Assembly (NCBI GenBank): GCA_025993875.1
Contig: JAMQHH010000016.1
Coordinates: 1 to 40,363 of the forward strand
Direction: 5' to 3'
Length of the DNA stretch: 40,363 bases
Source of the DNA: Candidatus Dojkabacteria bacterium
GTDB lineage: Bacteria; Patescibacteriota; Dojkabacteria; J137
The notes beneath the pieces were generated by a model. That model was not told the DNA's origin and did not search any database. It was given only the letters and a program-made list of their open reading frames with translations. This document shows positions 35,168 through 40,363 of the stretch, in pieces; the stretch's first letter is position 1; each line of letters begins with the position of its first letter. The position numbers and the translations under genes were made by a program.

Positions 35168-37501
35168 ATGCTAGGCCAAAAAGGCCAAATCTATTCGGAA
35201 CCTTCCCAATTTCGCCCCCATGTTACAGAAGATGTTTCTCCCAAGACAAGAGACCAAACAATGGGTATTTCGTTATCTTTTTTGGCAGAGATTTTTAAAA
35301 TGATGGTGCCACATGGCCATCAATTACAATGGAATCCTGACAAAGATGATACTACATTAGACTATTGGTTTCCTAAACAAAGTATTGCCAACGCAATAGC
35401 TTCGTTTCTAGATTATATAGCAAAGAATTTTAATCCAGGTAGTTTAAAAAAAGAGGACTCTCGTAAAGATAATCTTAGTTTACCGTCGGGAGAAGATAGA
35501 GAAGACATATTAAGGCGAATAAAAATTGCCATAGAAAAAAAAATGATAGGAGAGCAGGATTGTGAATTTGAACAAATAGAGGGTTTATATCTTGCCATAT
35601 TGGGCTGGTATGGGATTATTTTTCATATGCAGGAAAATTTAATTGAGGACTGGCTTTTTTTAAGGCAAAATCAGCAAATCAATATTCGGGAGAACTTAGA
35701 AAGAAAGTACAAAACAACTCCTGGATATATTTTAGATATTTTTGAAGAGTTTTTGCAAAAGGTGAAGGATAGCGATTCTATTGATCTATTCTGTGAGGAA
35801 TTCGGAATTATTATATGTAAAATGCAGTTTTCAAAGAATTTTTCCGGTCTTACGGACGAAGAGCTGCAAGAACTTTTATATACCGAAAATCTTTATGACA
35901 TAATATACAAAATTGCAACGACAAGAAGTGCAAAAGAACACAACGAGGGTTTGCAAACATATTCTGAAGTAAGTGTTAAAGCGAAGCTCTTTTTTAACCC
36001 CGAAAAGCCCCTGGAAAGAGTAACAATCGATATCAGGTTCGATAAAATAGAAGTAGTAAGAGATGAAAATGGAAAAATTACCGAAGTGAGGATAAGAGAT
36101 TTTAAAAGCGGGATGTTAGGCGGTATTCTAACTCTATCGGCCGGCGAGTTACTGCAGTGGGTATTAAACATTATTGTTGTCTCCGAATTGGTTTCTAAAT
36201 TATCAAGAGATCCTGTTAAAAGTGAAGACGATTTTAAATTCTTTCTTGTGGAGATTAAACTTTGGGAATTTTCCGATCACTATAAACATGCCAAGAAGCT
36301 GGCAAGGGTAAAGCAGAGCTGGATTCCTACGGGTGAGAATGTTGACGGGAAAACTCTTGATTTCGAATTTTCTTTAACCGAATTAATGCGTGTTTTGCAT
36401 TCCATTGCCGATCTTTTTGAACACTTATTGGATTGTAAAAAAAGAATTTCTGAATTAAGAAAGTCGGAAACGAAAAAAGCTGAATACCCAGTGCTGGCTT
36501 TTCCTAAGCCACCGCCAAGTAATAAAGTTTCACCAGAATGGGCATTAAAGTCTCCTCCAGGCTTACAAACAGCAATTGTCTCTGAAAACCCTTATAATTT
36601 AATCGATAGACCAATGGAAATGATGGATGGCGTTGATCTAATTGAACCTTTGAATAACAGGCCAATTCTAAAGATAATAAAAGGCGGAAGGTTAACAGAG
36701 GTTACACTTTTTAAAGGAAGAGGTAGTTCATTTCGGGATGCGCAAATCCAATATGTTTTTAATGGTCCGGATGTATTAGATGAAGATAATAATCTTTATT
36801 ATGGGATTACAAGAGAGACTCTTTATATCGTTATCAATGGAGAGGTTTTTATTCTTTCAATCCCACAACAAAGATATTTCGCCTTAAAGGGCCTAGATGG
36901 GATATTTTGTTTTGACCAACCAAACTCTCTAATTTATCTATCACTATTAACTCCAGGTAATCTTCCAGCCTATCGGCAAAACCTAAATCTAAGAGTTAAT
37001 TTTGAACGTAAAAAATTACCTGGGTTTCAAAAAACAAATGATTATGCATTTTATGATAATAAGTATTACCCTATTTTTGAATACAAGGGGATATTTTTTA
37101 TAAAGTATTCGGTAAATATATATTTTATTGTGGATAAGCAAAGTAGAGATGTTTATAATAATCGATTTTTTACAACATGCGAATTATTGGCATTTGCCGA
37201 TGCAAGCGTTACTAGGGAACAATGGGATAAGGTTTTTGAAGAGCTTGAATTAAGCCGGTTCCCTGTTAATTTGTATTACTACAACGATAGGCATGGCAAT
37301 CCACAACCACCCTATGTGGAGATAATAGGTAAAAATACATCTTACCCACTATCAGAAGACAATACATTTACTATAGACGGTATTATTAAATACGGACTAT
37401 ATTTAGGGGAGGAAAACGAGGTTATGGCTTATAGATTGCATGCAGGATTTAACGGCAGTATGTTAGAGAGGGAGGAGTATGTTAGTGCCATAGAACAATA
37501 A
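35168..37501 (+). CDS. Unknown protein with a PD-(D/E)XK nuclease-type core and a beta-rich C-terminal half
   Basis: 777 residues. The N-terminal helical part (about 40-250) precedes a segment with the exact spacing of RecB/Cas4-type nuclease motifs: SEVSVKAKLFF with Glu267, a strand ending TIDIRFDKIEV with Asp292, and RIRDFKSG with Asp311 and Lys313, followed by ELLQWVLNIIV (327-337), which resembles the QxxxY helix. Residues 450-500 are a Pro-rich linker. The C-terminal 280 residues are beta-rich with repeated aromatic and Asn/Asp turns (for instance YFALKGLDGIFCFD, FYDNKYYPIFEYKG) and resemble no family I can name. The ATG at 35168 is used; a second ATG at 35261 is possible. No SD. Divergent from the giant surface protein. 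Confidence 0.55.
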   Translation: MLGQKGQIYSEPSQFRPHVTEDVSPKTRDQTMGISLSFLAEIFKMMVPHGHQLQWNPDKDDTTLDYWFPKQSIANAIASFLDYIAKNFNPGSLKKEDSRKDNLSLPSGEDREDILRRIKIAIEKKMIGEQDCEFEQIEGLYLAILGWYGIIFHMQENLIEDWLFLRQNQQINIRENLERKYKTTPGYILDIFEEFLQKVKDSDSIDLFCEEFGIIICKMQFSKNFSGLTDEELQELLYTENLYDIIYKIATTRSAKEHNEGLQTYSEVSVKAKLFFNPEKPLERVTIDIRFDKIEVVRDENGKITEVRIRDFKSGMLGGILTLSAGELLQWVLNIIVVSELVSKLSRDPVKSEDDFKFFLVEIKLWEFSDHYKHAKKLARVKQSWIPTGENVDGKTLDFEFSLTELMRVLHSIADLFEHLLDCKKRISELRKSETKKAEYPVLAFPKPPPSNKVSPEWALKSPPGLQTAIVSENPYNLIDRPMEMMDGVDLIEPLNNRPILKIIKGGRLTEVTLFKGRGSSFRDAQIQYVFNGPDVLDEDNNLYYGITRETLYIVINGEVFILSIPQQRYFALKGLDGIFCFDQPNSLIYLSLLTPGNLPAYRQNLNLRVNFERKKLPGFQKTNDYAFYDNKYYPIFEYKGIFFIKYSVNIYFIVDKQSRDVYNNRFFTTCELLAFADASVTREQWDKVFEELELSRFPVNLYYYNDRHGNPQPPYVEIIGKNTSYPLSEDNTFTIDGIIKYGLYLGEENEVMAYRLHAGFNGSMLEREEYVSAIEQ

Positions 37502-37512
37502 TAACATGACAT

Positions 37513-38019
37513 TCAAATCTTTCTGCTATCGTATGCCCAGTGCAAAAGCGCCTGCCTTTGTACAGGTCTGCAGCTTGCGTCTCCTATATACATACAGTTC
37601 TTCTTTACCTGAGCAATATGCCTTTTCATTGCTTTCCATCTTTTTATTTGACGAGCGTCGTCGGGGTGCCTTCTACCCATATAATAACGGCAGTACCATT
37701 GAAACCATCCTCTTGGATCGTCGGGATTGATCCAACCTTTTTGCTGCCAAACTTTTAAAGGCTGGCCGGCGTTAACTTTGTAGTAATTTAGCAAAGGATC
37801 TTTTTTAAGAGGAGAAAGTTTTGCTGTAATAAACCAGTCTTTTGGAAATTCATTAACACAATCGGTTAGGTATTTACCTCCAAATACTCCTATCGAAAGC
37901 ATCTCTTTTGGCGATAAATCCGGGTTAAAATCCAAATCAAAGTTCTTCCCTATGGGTTCAACCAAGAAATATTCATATTCTTTTTGCATTTTATCGCTCA
38001 CTATTACTCGCTTTGGCAT
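37513..38019 (-). CDS. Conserved-type hypothetical protein, Trp/Arg-rich C-terminus
   Basis: 168 residues, no family recognised by name. Landmarks: LSPKEMLSIGVFGGKYLTD in the middle, then a strongly basic and aromatic run with WFQWYCRYYMGRR and RQIKRWKAMKRHIAQVKKN, and a C-terminal RQRQALLHWAYDSR-like end. The conserved look of the C-terminal block suggests a nucleic-acid or protein contact surface. It converges on the PD-(D/E)XK gene with 11 bases between stops. A candidate -10 is in the shared divergent promoter at 38060-38065. Confidence 0.7.
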   Translation of the reverse strand: MPKRVIVSDKMQKEYEYFLVEPIGKNFDLDFNPDLSPKEMLSIGVFGGKYLTDCVNEFPKDWFITAKLSPLKKDPLLNYYKVNAGQPLKVWQQKGWINPDDPRGWFQWYCRYYMGRRHPDDARQIKRWKAMKRHIAQVKKNCMYIGDASCRPVQRQALLHWAYDSRKI

Positions 38020-38059
38020 ACAGCTTTTGCTAAAAAGTCAGTTAGATATATCTATGTAC

Positions 38060-38077
38060 ATTATATTCTACTATAAT
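38060..38077. promoter_or_regulatory. Overlapping divergent -10 boxes
   Basis: ATTATA TTCTAC TATAAT is an inverted pair: a perfect -10 for the plus-strand gene at 38103 (38072-38077) and a perfect -10 for the minus-strand gene at 38019 (38065-38060). The matching -35 regions cross over each other, so only one polymerase could occupy the site at a time. No clear -35 on either side. Confidence 0.45.
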
Positions 38078-38102
38078 ACAGTATATTGTTTAAATTTCGC
38101 TT

Positions 38103-38486
38103 ATGGACAATATATTGCCATCACTTAAATCGGAAGTCAGTAAAAAAAATATTATGACTATAATGATTTTAATTGTAATAGTTGTGATAGGAATTGCGGT
38201 GATGGTTTTAGCTCTTGTACAGTCTTCTAGGACTGTAATAAAGGATTCCGAAAACATTGCAACTGAACCGGCAATTTCAAATATGATCCTAGATTTTTTC
38301 GATAATCAATCCACTGTTTCACCTACTCCTGTGAGTACATGCAATAACCTCATAGTAACAACATGTAGCAAGGAAGGGGAAAAGTGTTATGTCTATAGCC
38401 AGGGAGTAGGGGGAGGTGATAGCTGTTTTGTTGGCTTGAAATGTGATGGTAGCGGAGAAGATCATCTAACAGGATATTGTATATAG
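38103..38486 (+). CDS. Signal-anchored secreted Cys-rich small protein
   Basis: 127 residues: a short cytoplasmic N-terminus, one strong transmembrane helix (about 18-40), then an outside domain with six Cys in the last 50 residues (for example STCNNLIVTTCSKEGEKC and SCFVGLKCDG), probably three disulfides. No family recognised. The cysteine spacing resembles small knottin-like or EGF-like folds. A perfect TATAAT lies 25 bases before the ATG. Confidence 0.6.
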   Translation: MDNILPSLKSEVSKKNIMTIMILIVIVVIGIAVMVLALVQSSRTVIKDSENIATEPAISNMILDFFDNQSTVSPTPVSTCNNLIVTTCSKEGEKCYVYSQGVGGGDSCFVGLKCDGSGEDHLTGYCI

Positions 38487-38489
38487 ATG

Positions 38490-38774
38490 CTATATGTTGC
38501 TATTTATATTTAACAATAATTTGTTAAAAGCAGGGTAAGATAATTTAAGCATATAAATTTCTTTGAATAGTTTCACAAATTGATCGTTGCTTTTGTATTT
38601 AGATAACCCCATCTCTTTTTTACACAGCAAAACATCTTCTTTGGTGTTTAAAATAAAGATATTTGGTTTATTCTAAACACAATTTAACTGGTAAAATCCA
38701 TTCAGTTGCTTAAATGCATCGGTATAAAACTGTGAAAGTTTAATATCGTTTTGGACAGAAATGTTACTGATCAT
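38490..38774 (-). pseudogene. Broken hypothetical gene with one in-frame TAG
   Basis: A 95-codon minus-strand frame starts at ATG (38774) and ends at TAG (38490-38492), interrupted only by a single TAG at 38673-38675 (codon 34). The first part reads MISNISVQNDIKLSQFYTDA, the second part IFILNTKEDVLLCKKEMG and FVKLFKEIYMLKLSYPAFN. Composition is protein-like throughout and the frame is otherwise open, which suggests a recent nonsense mutation rather than chance. No family is recognised. It lies directly upstream in the same direction as nothing functional and ends 4 bases past the plus-strand gene at 38103-38486. Confidence 0.45.
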
Positions 38775-38781
38775 ATTTTAC

Positions 38782-39144
38782 TTAATTAAAGTAGTGCCTT
38801 TCATCCTGAAACCTGTTGGGCCAGAAGTCTAATTGCTTTTCTGGAATACCAAGGGACTTTCCGTACTCAAAGACTGGAGTCCATGATGATTGATGGGGAG
38901 TAACCTTAAATACCTTATTTTTGAAGATAACAAACATTTCGTTATCGTTATAAGCGTGTGCGTACCAGGTTTCATTTGGTCTCATATTTTGTTGGACTTC
39001 TGAAATAAAGGCATCCAGTTCACTATCTTCCACTTTTACTCCAAAAATCTCCCAATCCCCATCAACTTTCTTCGCCAATACATCTTTTGTATTAGGATAA
39101 TTGCTGTCTACAAACTGTTTGTTAATGATAATTGCATGATACAT
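38782..39144 (-). CDS. Hypothetical protein
   Basis: 120 residues, cytoplasmic, compact alpha/beta composition. Landmarks: YHAIIINKQFVDSNY at the start, WYAHAYNDNEMFVIF in the middle and EKQLDFWPNRFQDERHYF at the end. I do not recognise a named family; a mixed alpha/beta domain of this type occurs as small stand-alone proteins. It lies just downstream of the 39169-39639 gene (24 bases) and may be co-transcribed with it. Confidence 0.6.
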   Translation of the reverse strand: MYHAIIINKQFVDSNYPNTKDVLAKKVDGDWEIFGVKVEDSELDAFISEVQQNMRPNETWYAHAYNDNEMFVIFKNKVFKVTPHQSSWTPVFEYGKSLGIPEKQLDFWPNRFQDERHYFN

Positions 39145-39168
39145 GAGTCAAATATTAAAAAATAAGAT

Positions 39169-39639
39169 TTAGCTTTCGATCACTCTGCTTATCCCAAATG
39201 TATGTACAAAAACTGAGTGACCTTTATAAAAAATCTCCTCGATTCCGTTGATAATATAAGGGTCTTCTCGTTTGTAAGTTACTGTATAAGTATAACGCCA
39301 ATCATCTAGTGATATTACAAAATCGCTATCCAGTCTAATTTTATCGCCGTTTTCAATAATCACCTTTTTAAGTACAGCCATCACGTCGTTCTCTGATATT
39401 CCCAATGCCTCCAGCTTTTTGTGTGCAACAACATTTCCTACATATGTTCGTGTAAAAGATTTCCCGTCTTCTGTTGTTCCAAGTTCTTGCCCCCCACCAC
39501 TTACCCACTCGTCGTGGTAAATTCCATTAACACCTTCGTAATGGCTTTGTGTAATGGCAAAACCTCCTCGTGAAGTCTTCGCGATCTTTGATGTCCCCCC
39601 AAAGCCTTCCTTCAGACCTTCGCTTAATATTGCGACCAT
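39169..39639 (-). CDS. Hypothetical protein with weak DUF5680-like features
   Basis: 156 residues. The beta-rich pattern GGFAITQSHYEGVN, YHDEWVSGGGQELG and FTRTYVGNVV recalls DUF5680 proteins (strand-rich, with a Gly-Gly turn before an acidic residue), but the second half (RLDSDFVISLDDWRYTYTV and EEIFYKGHSVFVHTFG) is not diagnostic. A perfect minus-strand TATAAT (39666-39671) lies 26 bases before its ATG. Confidence 0.5.
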   Translation of the reverse strand: MVAILSEGLKEGFGGTSKIAKTSRGGFAITQSHYEGVNGIYHDEWVSGGGQELGTTEDGKSFTRTYVGNVVAHKKLEALGISENDVMAVLKKVIIENGDKIRLDSDFVISLDDWRYTYTVTYKREDPYIINGIEEIFYKGHSVFVHTFGISRVIES

Positions 39640-39665
39640 ATATTTGTAGAATGATTTATGAATAG

Positions 39666-39671
39666 ATTATA
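39666..39671 (-). promoter_or_regulatory. -10 box of the 39169-39639 gene
   Basis: Perfect TATAAT on the minus strand, preceded by TG without the spacing base, 26 bases before the ATG. No SD in the short leader. Confidence 0.4.
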
Positions 39672-39679
39672 CATCGTCT

Positions 39680-39708
39680 TTGGAATTTTTTTTGTATAGA
39701 AGTATAAT
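39680..39708 (+). promoter_or_regulatory. Promoter of the GyrI-like gene
   Basis: TTGGAA (39680-39685), a 17-base spacer and a perfect TATAAT (39703-39708) before the ATG at 39737. One of the best two-part promoters in the window. Confidence 0.5.
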
Positions 39709-39736
39709 TAAAATATATCTGTTTAAATTTTAAAAA

Positions 39737-39970
39737 ATGGGCAAACTAAATTTTATTAAAGACAATAAATCGCTTTATTCTCCGTCCGCTAAAGAGCCTT
39801 CGATTATCGAAGTGCCTTCAATGCAATTTATTGCGATCGAAGGCAGCGGAGACCCAAACACCTCACAAAGCTATAAACTTGCTGTTGAGGCATTGTATTC
39901 TATTTCGTTCACTATTAAATTTCTTCCGAAAAAAGGGACTAACGTGACCCCCGTAAACTGTACAGTGTAA
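39737..39970 (+). pseudogene. Truncated GyrI-like small-molecule-binding protein
   Basis: The 77-residue frame matches only the first third of GyrI-like proteins (normally about 200 residues): KSLYSPSAKEPSIIEVPSM (11-29), FIAIEGSGDPNTS (31-43), YKLAVEALYSISFTIKFLPKKG (46-67, here split as YKLAVEALY and SISFTIKFLPKKG). After KKG the family continues with an aromatic DYTVMPLEGLWW-type part; here it becomes TNVTPVNCTV and stops. The break is followed at once by a serine-recombinase fragment in the same frame (39998), so the gene was probably cut by a recombination or insertion event. It has its own promoter. Confidence 0.6.
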
Positions 39971-39990
39971 AATATAATAATTGTTACACT
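39964..39990 (+). promoter_or_regulatory. 27-bp inverted repeat enclosing a TATAAT box
   Basis: AGTGTAA (39964-39970) and TTACACT (39984-39990) are a perfect 7-bp inverted repeat separated by 13 bases that contain a perfect TATAAT (39973-39978). The layout is that of a repressor operator across a -10. ACTGTACAGT (39957-39966), a perfect 10-bp palindrome, overlaps its left edge. It sits between the truncated GyrI-like gene and the recombinase fragment, 7 bases before the ATG at 39998. Confidence 0.35.
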
Positions 39991-39997
39991 AAAAGCT

Positions 39998-40231
39998 ATG
40001 GCAGAAAAAGAAAAGATTCAGAAATTGAACAAAGACAGCAATAAGTATTATCAGGTTGGTACTCTTGTTTATTTAGTTGCCCAATATGCTGACGAGATTT
40101 ACGATGTTCTCGGTCCAGAAGATGTAAGTGGCTTAATGAAATACATCTTTGGTGATATAACCCTCTACAACGGCAAAATGCAATATAAATATAAGGAACC
40201 TTTTAAGGTTTGTCAAGACCCCATTTTTTAG
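39998..40231 (+). pseudogene. C-terminal fragment of a large serine recombinase, end replaced by IS sequence
   Basis: The 77-residue frame shows the end of phage/SpoIVCA-type serine recombinases: a helix region KIQKLNKDSNKYYQVGTLVYL followed by EIYDVLGPEDVSGLMKYIF then GDITLYNGKMQYKYKEPFK. The catalytic N-terminal domain and zinc ribbon are missing, so it cannot be active. The last codons (after KEPFKV) coincide with the start of the insertion-sequence end at 40211, so the native C-terminus has been replaced by CQDPIF and a stop from the IS. Follows a truncated GyrI-like gene; both are remnants of a mobile-element event. Confidence 0.6.
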
Positions 40232-40363
40232 TACAGGTGTTATGTGGATAAGATAGATCTAGTTGTATAAAGTTTTCTGAATTTAGTAGGAGGCATTTTA
40301 AGTTTGGAATGTATTCTTTCGTTGTTGTAGTAATTTATGGTTTGATGTATTCCTTCTACTAGT
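40211..40363 (-). mobile_element. Insertion sequence end (IS3/IS481-like), running off the window
   Basis: The element's outer edge is put at 40211 where TGTCAAGACCCC begins: it breaks the serine-recombinase frame, starts with the TGT(N) common to IS3-group ends, and lies 30 bases outside the transposase stop (40240-40242). The transposase is read toward the window end on the minus strand, so the other end and the rest of the gene are beyond 40363. The direct repeats that would flank it are not visible because the far end is missing. Boundary inferred, not confirmed. Confidence 0.55.
40240..40362 (-). CDS. DDE transposase, C-terminal part (IS3/IS481-type)
   Basis: The last 40 residues of a minus-strand frame that enters from outside the window. 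They read LVEGIHQTINYYNNERIHSK and PPTKFRKLYTTR in order, ending in LST. The YYNNERxHxxL block followed by a PP.KF segment is the C-terminal part of integrase-core (rve-type) transposases, just after the catalytic Glu helix. The frame ends in TAA at 40240-40242. Which family (IS3 or IS481) needs the missing N-terminal part. Confidence 0.65.
   Translation of the reverse strand, partial: LVEGIHQTINYYNNERIHSKLKMPPTKFRKLYTTRSILST

Noticed and set aside
35065-35298. 77-codon plus-strand open frame with a hydrophobic start
   Set aside because: It overlaps the PD-(D/E)XK gene in another frame and becomes rich in Arg/Pro after 40 residues; the longer frame has real motifs.
38509-38528. Eight-base hairpin after the Cys-rich gene as a terminator
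   Set aside because: TTTAACAA / TTGTTAAA is a perfect stem with a 4-base loop, but no T-run follows on the plus strand and it lies inside the minus-strand broken gene.
38673-38675. TAG read as an amino acid (stop recoding)
   Set aside because: TAG and TGA both end complete genes elsewhere in the window (for example 23640-23642 TAG and 1702-1704 TGA), so recoding is not supported.
39957-39966. ACTGTACAGT palindrome as a LexA-type operator
   Set aside because: Single occurrence, no lexA or SOS gene nearby; kept only as part of the inverted-repeat note.
40243-40251. Perfect DnaA box (TGTGGATAA) near the window end
   Set aside because: It lies inside the transposase coding end of the insertion sequence, is single, and is far from dnaA; coincidence is the simplest reading.
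1-40363. tRNA, rRNA and CRISPR arrays
   Set aside because: Checked intergenic gaps for cloverleaf-like GTTCRANYC blocks and regularly spaced direct repeats; none found by eye.

Overview
The window looks like the chromosome of a small-genome, AT-rich bacterium of the Patescibacteria (Candidate Phyla Radiation), perhaps Katanobacteria- or Microgenomates-like. That placement is inference from gene content and style: tightly packed genes with overlapping ends, shortened or degenerate versions of common enzymes (MurE without its N-terminal domain, metal-ligand-poor ceramidase-like and cupin isomerase-like proteins), an isolated PilN/PilO pair, and giant surface proteins ending in carboxypeptidase-regulatory-like domains. 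TGA and TAG both act as ordinary stops, so the code is standard table 11. No rRNA, tRNA or CRISPR array was found. Almost no gene has a Shine-Dalgarno sequence; many have a TATAAT box 5 to 35 bases before the ATG.

Layout. 1-4.7 kb: a partial gene, an ApbE flavin transferase, Mn-type superoxide dismutase, a small alpha/beta hydrolase, TsaD and a ceramidase-like membrane protein. 4.7-8.8 kb: a ComM-like AAA ATPase converging on dnaA, a DnaA-box palindrome between dnaA and yidD (possible oriC or dnaA autoregulation site), then a degenerate ApbE-like protein. 8.9-12.6 kb: a PilN-PilO-small membrane protein operon converging on an FtsK translocase. 12.8-16.6 kb: a methyltransferase and GH1 glycosidase translationally coupled, an FMN reductase and an M20 peptidase. 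16.7-25.5 kb: a mostly co-directional run with an MGDG/MurG-type glycosyltransferase, DnaJ, a cupin isomerase-like protein, rhomboid protease, adenylate kinase, a MurE-type ligase, a PPDK-like ATP-grasp fragment and ArgS. 25.4-27.6 kb: O-antigen-ligase-like membrane protein, cupin and a DUF1801 protein, all on the minus strand.

28-38 kb is the accessory core. A 2325-residue minus-strand protein joins an intact response-regulator receiver domain directly to a membrane anchor, a CSLREAI-type right-handed beta-helix ectodomain, three fibronectin-like repeats and two carboxypeptidase-regulatory-like domains. Divergent from it lies a 777-residue protein with a PD-(D/E)XK nuclease-type core and an unknown beta-rich C-terminal half. 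38-40.4 kb holds small hypothetical genes, a gene broken by one in-frame TAG, a truncated GyrI-like gene and a serine-recombinase C-terminal remnant whose last codons are supplied by the end of an insertion sequence that runs off the window.

Functional links that can be argued: envelope building (MurE-like ligase, glycosyltransferase, O-antigen-ligase-like protein, rhomboid), replication and segregation (DnaA, FtsK), translation (TsaD, ArgS), natural transformation or pili (ComM, PilN/PilO), and regulated surface attachment (the receiver-adhesin). All functions are assigned by reading motifs by eye; no database search was run.
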